The notes beneath the pieces were generated by a model that made no database searches, was not told the origin of the DNA, and was given only the letters and a program-made list of their open reading frames with translations. From assembly GCF_023217965.1 (NCBI RefSeq), contig NZ_JALPSC010000001.1:806001-870000 (forward strand): a stretch of 64,000 bases of DNA, read 5' to 3'. The translations under genes and the position numbers were made by a program. This DNA comes from Prevotella sp. E13-27 (GTDB taxonomy: Bacteria > Bacteroidota > Bacteroidia > Bacteroidales > Bacteroidaceae). Of the stretch, positions 1 through 8,997 are shown in pieces (position 1 is the stretch's first letter; each line of letters begins with the position of its first letter).

Positions 1-2
1 AG

Positions 3-791
3 ATGATGTTGGCTTGCATGGCTAACGGAATGACCACACCTGCAATTCTGGTTCTAGCCAAGTTGGTCTATGATTGGGGGCTTCCCCTCATAGACCCGAC
101 ATCAGGGCGTGAGCTTACAGCAGACGAATTAGAGGGTGTCTACTGTGTGATGGAGGGACATGGCCGTCTTGATGGATGGGTGAACTCTCTGGCCTACACC
201 TCGAAGCAAGGTGGTGAGCCTTTTGACTTCCATTTCATCTATAGGCACTACAATACTCCAAAGGAATTAGGCATGGCTTATGTTTCTACCAACGCAGACA
301 TGACTCGCACCACGTCCAAAGATCAGATGGGCATAGCTGGCGCACGTTCCCAGAATCCATACGTCCGGGACTATCTGGATAAGATTAAGAAAGACGGCAC
401 TATTCCAAAAGCCTCAAACTTCTGGACTTTCGGCAGAGAGCTGACCAAGGAAGAGGTCAAGAAGCTAACCTGTGACCTTGAAGATGCACCTGTATTCGAC
501 AAGGACACGACTGACGCTCTAACTCAATGCTATGAGAGTTTCAAGGCTCAGTTCGGAAATGAAGGTGCCGAGAAAATCTATCGAGGTGTCTCTGCTGCCC
601 AATGGTGTGCTGAACGGATTAACAAAGCCAAAGATAAGACAGCAGAAGCCTTGGCTATCGATGAGAAGGTACAGAACATGAGCAAGAGCATCTACACTGC
701 CATTATTGGAGCTGAAGGTAACAAGAAGAAGCACGTCACAAAAGACCAAGTTATCAAGAAGAAACTTGACGAAATGATGAAAGCCGCATAA
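3..791 (+). CDS. ParB-like protein, 5' end cut by window edge
   Basis: The reading frame is open at the window edge, so the true start is probably upstream and the 262 residues seen are a C-terminal part. Near the visible start is an EGHGRLDGW segment that resembles the GH(R)RL box of ParB N-terminal nuclease-like domains, which bind or cut DNA in partition and plasmid maintenance. The rest is a charged helical region ending in a lysine-rich tail. It is followed by a small membrane protein and a DUF3987-like protein on the same strand, a grouping that suggests plasmid or mobile-element maintenance. The ParB assignment rests on this short motif and the context. A different ParB-fold protein is possible. 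Confidence 0.5.
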   Translation: MMLACMANGMTTPAILVLAKLVYDWGLPLIDPTSGRELTADELEGVYCVMEGHGRLDGWVNSLAYTSKQGGEPFDFHFIYRHYNTPKELGMAYVSTNADMTRTTSKDQMGIAGARSQNPYVRDYLDKIKKDGTIPKASNFWTFGRELTKEEVKKLTCDLEDAPVFDKDTTDALTQCYESFKAQFGNEGAEKIYRGVSAAQWCAERINKAKDKTAEALAIDEKVQNMSKSIYTAIIGAEGNKKKHVTKDQVIKKKLDEMMKAA

Positions 792-852
792 CAGTAGTAA
801 CCAGAGGGTGCTGTCTTTCTCACAGGCGGCACTCTCATAACCGTTTCATTAT

Positions 853-1176
853 ATGTCAGCACAAGTTATAATTCCAAAATTCATTCCCAGAGGCAGAACT
901 GCTATTATGGTCACTACCCTGGGTGTATGTGTGTCTGCTGCTGCCCTCTACGCTGTAAAGCACAGGGGAACAAGGACACAGGAGCCGACTATCCAAAAGG
1001 AAGTCAAGTATGTGTTCTTCTCTGCTAATGGAAAGCCTATAACCCTTTCGGAGCAGGAGCTTTACAGTATCAGGCAAATGCACGAAGATGGTATGCAGCC
1101 GTCTACCATCGGTGAGAAGTTCGGGCTAGAGACTGTGATGGTCATGCGTATCATCAACTGTGTCAAGTCCATGTAG
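853..1176 (+). CDS. Small membrane protein with C-terminal HTH-like segment
   Basis: A 107-aa protein with one hydrophobic segment (about residues 17-35), then a linker. The C-terminal stretch (about residues 65-105) has the spacing of a resolvase-type helix-turn-helix, with the motif RQMHEDGMQPSTIGEKFGL. I do not recognise the family. The same architecture, an N-terminal membrane segment and a C-terminal HTH-like tail, occurs in the next gene 23 bp downstream, so the two probably act together or share ancestry. The function is unknown. Confidence 0.6.
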   Translation: MSAQVIIPKFIPRGRTAIMVTTLGVCVSAAALYAVKHRGTRTQEPTIQKEVKYVFFSANGKPITLSEQELYSIRQMHEDGMQPSTIGEKFGLETVMVMRIINCVKSM

Positions 1177-1199
1177 TATTAACCTGGGAGGGGGCTTCG

Positions 1200-2954
1200 G
1201 TGTCCTCTCCCAAAATTTCTTTGCAGATGAACATCCCACTTATGAATTATGCCCCTGCCGCTATTTTAGCTAATTTAGATAGTCAGGGCGAACAAAGAGC
1301 ATACAGAGCAATGGATAGAATGGAAAAAGGAGTTATTAATGTTGCTTTCATTCTTTTTATGCTTGGTCTCGTATTGGTTGTTATTAAGATAGCAGTTGAC
1401 AAGGCTGGTACTTGGACTATCAATAAGGCTAATAATTCTGCCAAAATTGATCTGGAGCGAGTTAAGTGTGAGGAAAAGGCCAAACTTCGTGAAAGAGAAT
1501 GTGAGGCAGAGGCAAAACTACATGATGCCAATAACCAGTCAGATGTACGAAAACATAGAGAAGAGAGACTGATAGATTTGGACTATGAGAAAGAAAAGGC
1601 CGGAATAAAACTTGCTGATGGCTTCACCCTAGATAGTAATGATAACGGCTCAGACAATTCTCCAAATGATAAACTTTGGCTTGATGACTACCGCAAGAAG
1701 CATCCTATGCCTCAATTACCGTCATTCCTAAAATTCATTCTTGGTTGCCCTGAAGGATATGAAATTGCAGTCCTTCTCAACATGCTTTCCATGCTTGGCG
1801 CCATGTGCTTTTCAAGAGTTCGAGCAAAATACCTTGACGGAGTGGCTAAAGCTCCTAATTTGCAGGTCATCATTGAAGGTATTAGCGGTGGCGGGAAGAG
1901 CCTGTTCAAGCGAATATATGACTTGTATTTTGGACGAATAAAGGAATCCGATGCTGAAAAGGAGAAATCTTCAAAAGATTCTGATGCTGAAAAGGAAAAA
2001 ACTTCGGAACAGAAGATAATCTCCACTAAGGGCATCGATACTTCTACTGCGGCTCTATGTGAGTTGTTGGATGACAATCAAGGCGTTCACCTTTATATAC
2101 AGGAATCTGAGATTATCCGTGTTGTTGAATTGCAGAAGCAAAGGAAGGGCATCCCAGCTTCATACTTTCTTCCAGCCTTTGACAATGATGACGTTATCCG
2201 AACCACAAAGAATGGTGAGACAAGATTCAAGCTGTATCTTAACTACACCTTTACGGGAACGGCAGAAGGCGTAGAACGCTTTATTAAAGGTAAAGTAGCG
2301 GATGGTACTGCTGGCAGAATATGTTGGGGGGTTATACCGATGGATATGGCTTGCATAAGTCAGGAAACTCCAGAGTTGCCCGAAGATGAACTTATAGAGA
2401 ATTACAGAGACCAAGTCGACTTATGGAGGGGGAAATACTGCTTCACTACTGATGAAGAAGGTAATGACATCGCAGTTCCAGAACAAATGATAGATTTGTC
2501 TTATGTAAACGAGGCTTTGAGTAGGTGGCTTTCCAAACAGGAGAAAAAGAACGAACCTGAAAGAAATGCTGTGGCGAGAAGATTCGGAGAAATGGCCTTT
2601 CATTGCGCAATAATTCTTCACATGCTCTGGGGTGAGCCAAAAGAAGGTAATGAGGACAGGGATAAAGTCGTGAAATTGACCTTGTACTTAGCCGACTACT
2701 TGATAGAACGATACCTAAAGAAGTTCTCAGATGAATTGAAAGAGTCCTTAGAGAGGAATCGTAATGCAGAAAGTGTGCAGACGACATCTTCTTCAAGTTC
2801 CAAACCAGTTTTTACGGATGAACTATGTGCAGAACTCATAATGAAGCAGAAAGCAGGATCGACTTGGCTGGAAATAGCACGCGATCTATACACTACTGAG
2901 GATGCTGTTAAGGCTCAAATCAAGAGGTACAAAAAGAGGCTTAATGGCAAGTAG
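1200..2954 (+). CDS. DUF3987-like P-loop protein with N-terminal membrane segment
   Basis: A 584-aa protein. Residues about 47-68 form a membrane helix, residues 75-140 are a charged coiled-coil-like region, and a Walker-A-like loop with core ISGGGKSLF lies near residue 227. The following acidic region and the ESEIIRVVELQKQRKG segment match the style of DUF3987 proteins, P-loop proteins linked to replication or primase modules in Bacteroidales mobile elements. The C-terminus (about 540-580) holds an HTH-like segment similar to that of the preceding gene. The start given is GTG at 1200, with GGGAGG just upstream; ATG at 1227 is an alternative. A membrane-anchored form is unusual for the family. 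The iteron-like repeats lie directly downstream. Confidence 0.6.
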   Translation: MSSPKISLQMNIPLMNYAPAAILANLDSQGEQRAYRAMDRMEKGVINVAFILFMLGLVLVVIKIAVDKAGTWTINKANNSAKIDLERVKCEEKAKLRERECEAEAKLHDANNQSDVRKHREERLIDLDYEKEKAGIKLADGFTLDSNDNGSDNSPNDKLWLDDYRKKHPMPQLPSFLKFILGCPEGYEIAVLLNMLSMLGAMCFSRVRAKYLDGVAKAPNLQVIIEGISGGGKSLFKRIYDLYFGRIKESDAEKEKSSKDSDAEKEKTSEQKIISTKGIDTSTAALCELLDDNQGVHLYIQESEIIRVVELQKQRKGIPASYFLPAFDNDDVIRTTKNGETRFKLYLNYTFTGTAEGVERFIKGKVADGTAGRICWGVIPMDMACISQETPELPEDELIENYRDQVDLWRGKYCFTTDEEGNDIAVPEQMIDLSYVNEALSRWLSKQEKKNEPERNAVARRFGEMAFHCAIILHMLWGEPKEGNEDRDKVVKLTLYLADYLIERYLKKFSDELKESLERNRNAESVQTTSSSSSKPVFTDELCAELIMKQKAGSTWLEIARDLYTTEDAVKAQIKRYKKRLNGK

Positions 2955-3016
2955 TCGGCATGTTATCATCACTCCTTCTAGAACGCGCAATCAATTAATG
3001 TTTGTGCGTTTTGTGT

Positions 3017-3204
3017 GTGTCAAAGGCGTGTCATTTCTTCAAAAAGGCGTGTCAAATCAATGTCAAAGTGGGGCTAACGGGCGTGTCACCATAAGTTGTT
3101 TGACACGAATCTGACACGCTACAACACATTTACTATTATTGAATATCAAGGACTTATGACAATTCGTGTTATGGTTGACACCATCCATGACATTATCTGA
3201 CACG
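3017..3204. repeat. Iteron-like GTGTCA / TGACAC repeat cluster
   Basis: The motif GTGTCA occurs in forward orientation at 3017, 3028, 3049 and 3083. Two copies share the longer core AAAGGCGTGTCA at 3022-3033 and 3043-3054, exactly 21 bp apart, and another GGCGTGTCA lies at 3080-3088. The inverse TGACACG/C follows at 3101, 3112, 3176 and 3198, with shorter TGACA or TGTCA matches between. There is no convincing gene here. Helically phased repeats of this kind are typical of iterons bound by replication or partition proteins. No replication initiator gene is visible in the window. Confidence 0.6.
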
Positions 3205-3290
3205 ATACTATCGTTTAATTTTGGCCGTTTTTCTCATTCTACTATATAATGGAGGAGGTGTGCCAACACCTATATATATAGTTTAAGTCA

Positions 3291-3395
3291 GCGCATAATA
3301 AACGGAGGGTGAGCTGAGATTACTGTTGAGAAGTAGCCCACCCTCCTACCAGCCACATTAGGACTGGTTCACCTTTTTAATTCAAGCTTATGCGC
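3291..3395. ncRNA. Candidate structured RNA or DNA element (three-stem fold)
   Basis: Three nested or adjacent perfect inverted repeats lie in the gap between convergent genes. An outer stem pairs GCGCATAA (3291-3298) with TTATGCGC (3388-3395). Inside it, GGAGGGTG (3304-3311) pairs with CACCCTCC (3339-3346), and ACCAG (3348-3352) pairs with CTGGT (3363-3367). Together they make a three-way junction of about 105 nt. A run of five T lies at 3374-3378. No known RNA family was recognised. It could be a small RNA, a bidirectional terminator or a replication-linked structure. Confidence 0.3.
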
Positions 3396-3427
3396 CTCTT
3401 GTTGTTCTGGTTATGTTCCGCGCAGTC

Positions 3428-3583
3428 TTAGTACGCATCGGAGCCATCACCATATTCTGAATCATAGTTAAACTGATCATCTAATCCTGATACTCTCATT
3501 TCCCGTGCGCTACCAGCCAAGATGTGACATTGATGCTGCAACTGAATGACTTTCACAGTTGGCTTGCTATAATCTTTCTTCAT
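3428..3583 (-). CDS. 51-aa 'LAGS' small peptide
   Basis: A small protein that starts with MKKDYSKPTVKV and carries the motif QLQHQCHILAGS, followed by an acidic, glycine- and tyrosine-rich tail. Short genes with a KxYxKP start and an L(L)AGS end of the leader-like part are common in Prevotella and related genera. The LAGS position resembles a double-glycine leader cleavage site, which is an inference only. The ATG at 3583 was chosen over an upstream in-frame ATG at 3613 because the family begins at MKK; the upstream start would overlap the preceding gene. It follows the secreted protein gene by 7 bp and is probably co-transcribed with it. Confidence 0.7.
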   Translation of the reverse strand: MKKDYSKPTVKVIQLQHQCHILAGSAREMRVSGLDDQFNYDSEYGDGSDAY

Positions 3584-3590
3584 ACTGTTG

Positions 3591-5357
3591 TTATTTAATG
3601 ATTTTCTTTCCATTCACGATATAAACACCCTTGGGAAGATCTTCAAGGTCATCCCCGGCATACAGACCATTGACGGTATAGACTTTCTGGGGTATGCCTA
3701 ACAGTTCCTCACCACCTACAATATCCTCAATAGCAGTAGTCACGCCGTCGATACAAAAAGCCCTTGCCTTTGCTGCATTAGGACTGGCTGGCTCGAAATA
3801 AGCACGGAAACCTTTAATTGTTCCACCTGATGCAAGAGGTCTGATGGTATTGTTTGCTGACAAGTAATAGGAACCATCTGCGGGCTGGACTGGATTATAA
3901 CAACCGACAAAATTGTAATCGCCACCATAAACCACCTTTGGAGTTTTGTTTGAATTAGTAATAATGCCACCAAAAGCACCATTATCTGTCCTTTCTTTTG
4001 TAAACTTTATCAAATACGGTTTTCCTGCTTCTATCTTATTTACTGTCTGGAATGTTAAAGTTCCATCTTCTGCACCTACAAATTCAGCAAAAACGCACTC
4101 TGGATTAAACCAGTCACGAGGTTGGAAAGCGAAAGGTGTGCATATTGTGTACCATTGATTAAGTTCAAACTGCCTTGTTATGCTAAATGGTATGCTGTAG
4201 TCTATATCTTGTTGAGTAAATACATTATCTCCTTCTTCTGACATTACAACTTTAATGGGGTCACTCCATGAAGAACGCATGAATACCTTTCTATTACCTT
4301 CTATGGGATAAACGAATCCACAAACTTTAGTGTTAGTATTGTGGGGTTGATACCATTCTATATCAACACCATATCCCATATCATTATCTACTATATAAAC
4401 TTCTTCTGTTATTGGCATTATAACATGATTGCACTCATAGTTCATGTAATCACTCTCAGATATTTCTATAGGGCTGGCATTTCCATCGCCAGGATCGTCA
4501 TAATTCCAGTTGTAATCGACGTACTTTAATTCAGTGTAGCCATTCTCTCTAGTATATAGAGCGTAGATAGTATCGGTCATTAAAGTTCCCATCCATTGAC
4601 GTACACCTTCCGTTAATGCCATAGCACCAGTGTTGTCTCTAACAAAAGCTGGACGGTTTTCTAAAAGTATCGTCAGATTGGGATTGATATACTTTACAGG
4701 TGTATTACTAGGCAACTCTTTCAACTCGCTTACACTTCTTACCAAAGTGAAAGGTTGTTTGCCGTATTTGTGCTTGCCTGTCACCTTTACTTTTTTTATA
4801 TACCAATTATTGTATGCCGATGGATTCTGGTCAAATTCAATTCTCAATTTTCCATAACCTACATACTCATCCAAATCTATTTCTGCTGTAGTGAAATATC
4901 TTTGATAAGCATTATATACAATGTTTGGAATACGATAAGATTTACCTTTTGAACCACAACTTATTACAATATAATTAGAACCGTTATCCCAAGAATCGGA
5001 AGGTATAAACACGTCACCTTGAATCGCATATTCAAAAGAAAGTTTCGTATCATAATATCCTTTGTCTGTGAAATCTATTAAGGGTACATTTAAGTACCAA
5101 CTCATATACTCACTACTTATTACACTTGAAACCATCCATCCATTTTCTGCATCATATTGCCAAGGTTGGACTGTTGGAGGTTCTTGCCCCCAATGCCCCA
5201 TTTCATCCCAATCAAATCTTGTGGTGAAATCCCCTTGACCATCGGCAAAATCCCACTCAAAGATAGTAAACACTTCATCTGGATCAACCTGCCCATAACT
5301 CGGTGACGCTACCATTCCAAGCAGCACAACCATTCCTAAAAGTAAAATTCTTCTCAT
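3591..5357 (-). CDS. Secreted surface protein with C-terminal sorting-like tail
   Basis: A 588-aa exported protein. It has a clear signal peptide (about residues 1-22, with cleavage near SYG/Q). Residues about 30-190 look like a beta-rich carbohydrate-binding or jelly-roll-like domain. Residues 200-500 contain a repeated beta style with an NQWYTICTPFAF segment, typical of large Prevotella surface proteins. The last 30 residues (VYTVNGLYAG ... GVYIVNGKKIIK) match the style of type IX secretion or Por-type C-terminal signals, so the protein is probably exported to the surface. It is followed by the 51-aa LAGS peptide gene. The precise role is unknown. Confidence 0.75.
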   Translation of the reverse strand: MRRILLLGMVVLLGMVASPSYGQVDPDEVFTIFEWDFADGQGDFTTRFDWDEMGHWGQEPPTVQPWQYDAENGWMVSSVISSEYMSWYLNVPLIDFTDKGYYDTKLSFEYAIQGDVFIPSDSWDNGSNYIVISCGSKGKSYRIPNIVYNAYQRYFTTAEIDLDEYVGYGKLRIEFDQNPSAYNNWYIKKVKVTGKHKYGKQPFTLVRSVSELKELPSNTPVKYINPNLTILLENRPAFVRDNTGAMALTEGVRQWMGTLMTDTIYALYTRENGYTELKYVDYNWNYDDPGDGNASPIEISESDYMNYECNHVIMPITEEVYIVDNDMGYGVDIEWYQPHNTNTKVCGFVYPIEGNRKVFMRSSWSDPIKVVMSEEGDNVFTQQDIDYSIPFSITRQFELNQWYTICTPFAFQPRDWFNPECVFAEFVGAEDGTLTFQTVNKIEAGKPYLIKFTKERTDNGAFGGIITNSNKTPKVVYGGDYNFVGCYNPVQPADGSYYLSANNTIRPLASGGTIKGFRAYFEPASPNAAKARAFCIDGVTTAIEDIVGGEELLGIPQKVYTVNGLYAGDDLEDLPKGVYIVNGKKIIK

Positions 5358-5578
5358 ACGATTCTTGATTAAAACATGAACTGATAACTTTTTTGGTGCA
5401 AAGGTCGCTACTTTCTGATACGCAGCAAAATTGCAACGGTTGCAGAATATACTCCAACACCCCTCCTTATTTTATATATAGATAGGCTCTTGTCGTTATA
5501 ACCTTACCCAGAACTCGCAGTATCGACGGAGCATAGTGTTAAACCAGTCCCTGTTCACAAGACGAGGACGCAACAACT
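5358..5578. promoter_or_regulatory. Divergent promoter region
   Basis: A 221-bp gap between the divergent secreted-protein gene and the 175-aa gene. On the minus strand a GACCTTTG box (5394-5401) resembles the Bacteroidota -7 element TAnnTTTG with one mismatch, about 40 bp before the start codon. No clear box was found for the plus-strand gene. Nothing else was recognised here. Confidence 0.35.
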
Positions 5579-6106
5579 ATGTTTCTTATGGACAACATCA
5601 AGCGAGAGATTAAAAGATTAGTTATGATGCTTCGTGAAAAAGGAGCGAGTGAAGAAGAAATTAGAGAGCTGTTCGAAGTGGAGCAAAGACCTCTGAGCCG
5701 CCTATTAGTAACAAAGGACTATAGGCTGCTGATTGGTAATGAAAGACTGGAGGTGAAGATGCGGCCAATATGCAAGGCCGTCTATCTGCTGTTCCTGAAC
5801 CATCCTGAAGGCATAAGGTTCAAAGAACTGCCTGACTACCGGGAAGAAATCGGGAGATACTACCGTTCAATGAAGCTATCGACACAGGCTAGGAAGAAAG
5901 TCGAGCAAAGTATCATCAACGCAACTGACCCCATCAATCATTCCATCAATGAGAAATGTGCCAGGATCAAAGAAGCGTTCCTGAAGGTGATGGATGCTGA
6001 GACGGCCACACATTATTATATATGTGGGGAGCGTGGTGAAGTGAAGAGGATTGGACTGAGCAGGGAACTTGTGACCTGGGAGCAAAAAGAAAGCCCACCT
6101 GAATGA
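5579..6106 (+). CDS. Conserved Bacteroidota hypothetical protein
   Basis: A 175-aa protein with an N-terminal charged helix (IKREIKRLVMMLREKGASEE) and a PLSRLLVTKDYRLL segment followed by KAVYLLFLNHPEGI. This is a pattern I associate with a widespread Bacteroidota family of unknown function. It has no signal peptide or membrane segment, so it is probably cytosolic. The segment before residue 40 could be an HTH. The start at 5579 could equally be the ATG at 5588. It converges with the zinc-ribbon operon. Confidence 0.7.
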   Translation: MFLMDNIKREIKRLVMMLREKGASEEEIRELFEVEQRPLSRLLVTKDYRLLIGNERLEVKMRPICKAVYLLFLNHPEGIRFKELPDYREEIGRYYRSMKLSTQARKKVEQSIINATDPINHSINEKCARIKEAFLKVMDAETATHYYICGERGEVKRIGLSRELVTWEQKESPPE

Positions 6107-6133
6107 TGGACTTATCTTGTATTCCCTATTTCA

Positions 6134-6625
6134 TTACTTTCCGACGTTTTCTAAATCACAAATGGCGATTCTCACAACATACAATTCCTGTGTGGGGTCT
6201 GATTGTAAATAATCAACACTAACAACGCCTCTTCCTGGAGATTGAACGTCTGCTTTATACATGTTGCGGGATTCATAGAAATGTGTGTTGAAAGAACTGC
6301 ATATTTTGGTTTTCCACCTCTCCACTTCATTTAGGATAGTCTGGCCATTGCATTCTTTCTGAGCTAAACATGCCACAATAGCAATCTTACCAGTTCTGGG
6401 ACCGATTTCTGTCTGGATTCTCACAGGTTCGTTAAGGAATGACCCTTCCAAGAAAGTATAGCCTTTCCATACGGCTTTTTTGAATCCGTTATTTAACAAC
6501 TTGGTCTCAAAATTCTGCTGGGTTCCATCAATGGGAATCCCATTGAAATTCATGTGCTTTACGCCTTGGGCATTTCCAACCAAGGAAACCAGGAGTAATG
6601 ATAATGCTAAAACGACCTTCTTCAT
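6134..6625 (-). CDS. Secreted 163-aa protein, last gene of zinc-ribbon operon
   Basis: The protein has a signal peptide (about residues 1-20, cleavage near GNA/QG) followed by a small soluble domain with two or three cysteines and no lipobox. It is therefore probably periplasmic. It is the distal gene of the zinc-ribbon operon, 7 bp after the 422-aa member. It resembles the 175-aa secreted protein of the same operon in size, export and position beside zinc-ribbon membrane proteins. The function is unknown. Confidence 0.7.
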   Translation of the reverse strand: MKKVVLALSLLLVSLVGNAQGVKHMNFNGIPIDGTQQNFETKLLNNGFKKAVWKGYTFLEGSFLNEPVRIQTEIGPRTGKIAIVACLAQKECNGQTILNEVERWKTKICSSFNTHFYESRNMYKADVQSPGRGVVSVDYLQSDPTQELYVVRIAICDLENVGK

Positions 6626-6632
6626 AAGCTAT

Positions 6633-7901
6633 CTATAATGAAATGGTTTTTGTGGAATACTTGTACTTATACTCATAAGTAAAATCAGCATCAGGATTAG
6701 TAATCTCTCCATAAGTCAATGTTACCTTGTCCTTACTTCCACTGAACTCTGCTTTCACACAGCCACCGCCAGTCAACTCTCTACCCGAATAATGTTTCGG
6801 ATCATAAGTCACCACTAAAGTCGCAACCAAGAAGCCTGTGCTATTTCTATCTGTTTCTTCTACTATAACAGTAATCTTTCCATTTCTATAGGCATAATCA
6901 TTTATCTGCATTGTGCCATCATAATAAGTATTAAAGTCAACGGCGAATTCTCCCCCATTAGACAATGACTGATAGTAGATATATGGCTCAAATCGTCTTT
7001 TACTTCCTTTCAAATAATATACATGTTCGTCATCTTTACCAATTACAGTATATTTGCGTGAAACCTCTTTGAAAACGTCACTATCGTCAGCTATATCTTC
7101 CTGGAGGGCATTCTGACCCACATATTCCTCCAGTCTTTTCTTTACTCCATTACTTTCAAAATTATAACTGATTTCCCTAATTCTGCAATTTCCCTTAACA
7201 TCTTCCAAATATAGGGTCACATTCTTTATGCTCCTTCCATTATTGTCTGTCAAATCAACTCTGGCAGAAGCTTTATTAGATGGGAAGAACGTAAGATCAA
7301 CTTGCGTGATATTTACAGACATTTCACGCCATTCCTCTCCTTGAAGCCAGATGTGTTTTTTCCATATTGTTGCCCCATCTGGTGTCATATCCCTGGCTTT
7401 CACATAGAGATTATAAAACTCAGAGGTTAGGTATCTTGATTCGCAATTAGCATCAGGTGAACTAAATACATCAGCGTATATTGCTTCAACTTGTTTTCTT
7501 ATCAAGGTTTCGGGGTCTGTTTCTTCTACTGTTGTTTGTTGTGGTTCTGCTGACGAGTCAGAATTCTTATTGCCTAATAAGAACCCAACTCCAATAAGCA
7601 AAGCAGCTGCAAGAATCCCAGCGACCCAATAAACAGCACTCTTCTTAGAGTCTGCGTTACCTTTGTTACTGGTTTCGCTATCTGGTTTACTCGCAACAAA
7701 TGTATCGGTGGCCTTATCCTCTTCTATTTCTTCTTTTGGAGCCACTTGTTCAACGGGAGCAACGTCCTGGGGCTTGACCTCTTCCCCTTTAGTTGCTACT
7801 TCATTTGTATCTTCATTAAGCCATTGGCCACAGAAACGACACTTCTTTGCAACAGCCTTTATCTCTTCGCCACAATAAGGGCATATCTTTGTATCTTCCA
7901 T
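6633..7901 (-). CDS. Zinc-ribbon membrane protein with large extracytoplasmic domain
   Basis: A 422-aa protein. Residues 1-29 form the shared zinc ribbon with CPYC and CRFC pairs and the EIKAVAKKC spacer. An acidic E/P/V-rich linker follows, then one membrane helix (about 88-110) and a large extracytoplasmic region. That region is NTF2-like in its first part (about 130-250) and beta-rich at the end (about 280-420). The topology puts the metal-binding ribbon in the cytoplasm. The next gene upstream ends 1 bp before its start, so the genes are coupled. The shared ribbon suggests a common cytosolic partner across the operon. Confidence 0.75.
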   Translation of the reverse strand: MEDTKICPYCGEEIKAVAKKCRFCGQWLNEDTNEVATKGEEVKPQDVAPVEQVAPKEEIEEDKATDTFVASKPDSETSNKGNADSKKSAVYWVAGILAAALLIGVGFLLGNKNSDSSAEPQQTTVEETDPETLIRKQVEAIYADVFSSPDANCESRYLTSEFYNLYVKARDMTPDGATIWKKHIWLQGEEWREMSVNITQVDLTFFPSNKASARVDLTDNNGRSIKNVTLYLEDVKGNCRIREISYNFESNGVKKRLEEYVGQNALQEDIADDSDVFKEVSRKYTVIGKDDEHVYYLKGSKRRFEPYIYYQSLSNGGEFAVDFNTYYDGTMQINDYAYRNGKITVIVEETDRNSTGFLVATLVVTYDPKHYSGRELTGGGCVKAEFSGSKDKVTLTYGEITNPDADFTYEYKYKYSTKTISL

Positions 7902-7902
7902 A

Positions 7903-8163
7903 TCACTTGAACATGAGTTTTATTAGTTTTACCAACGTGGGTAACATTAGAGCTACAAATACTATTATCGCTATCAAAAGATAACTCTTCCATTTTTTCT
8001 TATCCTCGTTTTTTGTAATAAGGTTATAATCGGAACGTGGATATGTAGGCTGTTGGCTTCTTGTCTCAGGCTGTTCCGTGAGCCACTTGCCACAGTACCT
8101 ACATTTCTTTGCAATAGCTTTTATCTCTTGTCCGCAGTAAGGACACTTCTTAGTATCTTCCAT
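7903..8163 (-). CDS. Minimal zinc-ribbon plus single membrane helix protein
   Basis: An 86-aa protein and the smallest member of the operon. It has the shared double-CxxC ribbon (CPYC, CRYC, with EIKAIAKKC between) at residues 7-28, a short polar linker with a K-rich end, and one membrane helix (about 61-82). It has no extracytoplasmic domain, so it looks like the bare module from which the larger neighbours are built. It lies between two larger members with gaps of 1 bp on either side. Confidence 0.75.
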   Translation of the reverse strand: MEDTKKCPYCGQEIKAIAKKCRYCGKWLTEQPETRSQQPTYPRSDYNLITKNEDKKKWKSYLLIAIIVFVALMLPTLVKLIKLMFK

Positions 8164-8164
8164 C

Positions 8165-8992
8165 TTAATTCATTATGTCTAATAGAACTTGTATATCTTC
8201 TTTCTCTGTTACGGCTCGATCTTGCATCTGCATCGTTCCGAACTTCCCAGCTATTATGTCGTTTAGATATGACAATCTCAATTCCAGCCTTTCTTTGCGC
8301 TCTTTTCTCTTTTCATCAGAAGAAAGCCCAAGCCTGTCATTCATTTGCTCTACGGTTACATCGAAATTTTCAAAACTCTCTTTGTAAGCGTCATATTGAC
8401 CAATCGTTGAATGTGGCAACTCCCTAAATTTCCTAATCCGAACTAAGCAGTTTAGCTTCTCTGACAAGTTAGACAGATACTCCCGATATTCACTAATCGC
8501 TGTTGAATCATTGGCTATGCGGTCACTGAATTTTGCTCTCAATATCGGGAACTGTTCAAGTAGCTGCTGGTTGCTTTCATAGTCTGAGTATATATCGACC
8601 TGTTCAAAAATAGCCCTGTCTAATTTGTTATATCGCTCTAAAGACATGTCGGTGCTATTCTTATACCTATTAACTACTTTATCAGCATTTGCACACTCTT
8701 TCCTAATTGAATCTAACAACACCAAGCATTGCAGGGAATCTTTAGTAAAGATGTCAGTAGGGTTCTCTTGTTTCCTTTCAGTATGACCTGTGAAAAGCCA
8801 TACAACACCTCCACCAATAATGACCACCGCCAGTACAACAAAGAGGTATATTTTTAACTTCCTATTAGATGAAGATAGCATGGTTGTTTCTGCCGAAGAT
8901 TCTGTCTCCAGCCATTCGCCACAGTGCTTGCATTTTTTCGCTACAGCCTTAATCTCGCCTCCGCAATATGGGCATTTCTTCGTATCTTCCAT
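8165..8992 (-). CDS. Zinc-ribbon membrane protein with extracytoplasmic coiled coil
   Basis: A 275-aa protein. It has the shared zinc ribbon at residues 7-28 (CPYC, CKHC), a membrane helix at about 48-68, and then about 200 residues of charged heptad-rich sequence that probably forms a helical or coiled-coil extracytoplasmic domain. There is no enzyme motif. It is co-transcribed with its neighbours, 1 bp before the 86-aa gene and 5 bp after the 421-aa gene. It may act as a scaffold or sensor, which is inference from topology. Confidence 0.75.
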   Translation of the reverse strand: MEDTKKCPYCGGEIKAVAKKCKHCGEWLETESSAETTMLSSSNRKLKIYLFVVLAVVIIGGGVVWLFTGHTERKQENPTDIFTKDSLQCLVLLDSIRKECANADKVVNRYKNSTDMSLERYNKLDRAIFEQVDIYSDYESNQQLLEQFPILRAKFSDRIANDSTAISEYREYLSNLSEKLNCLVRIRKFRELPHSTIGQYDAYKESFENFDVTVEQMNDRLGLSSDEKRKERKERLELRLSYLNDIIAGKFGTMQMQDRAVTEKEDIQVLLDIMN

Positions 8993-8997
8993 ATATA

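Noticed and set aside
3017..3204. CRISPR-like repeats
   Set aside because: The copies are only 6-12 bp, with irregular spacing and mixed orientation, and no cas genes are present.
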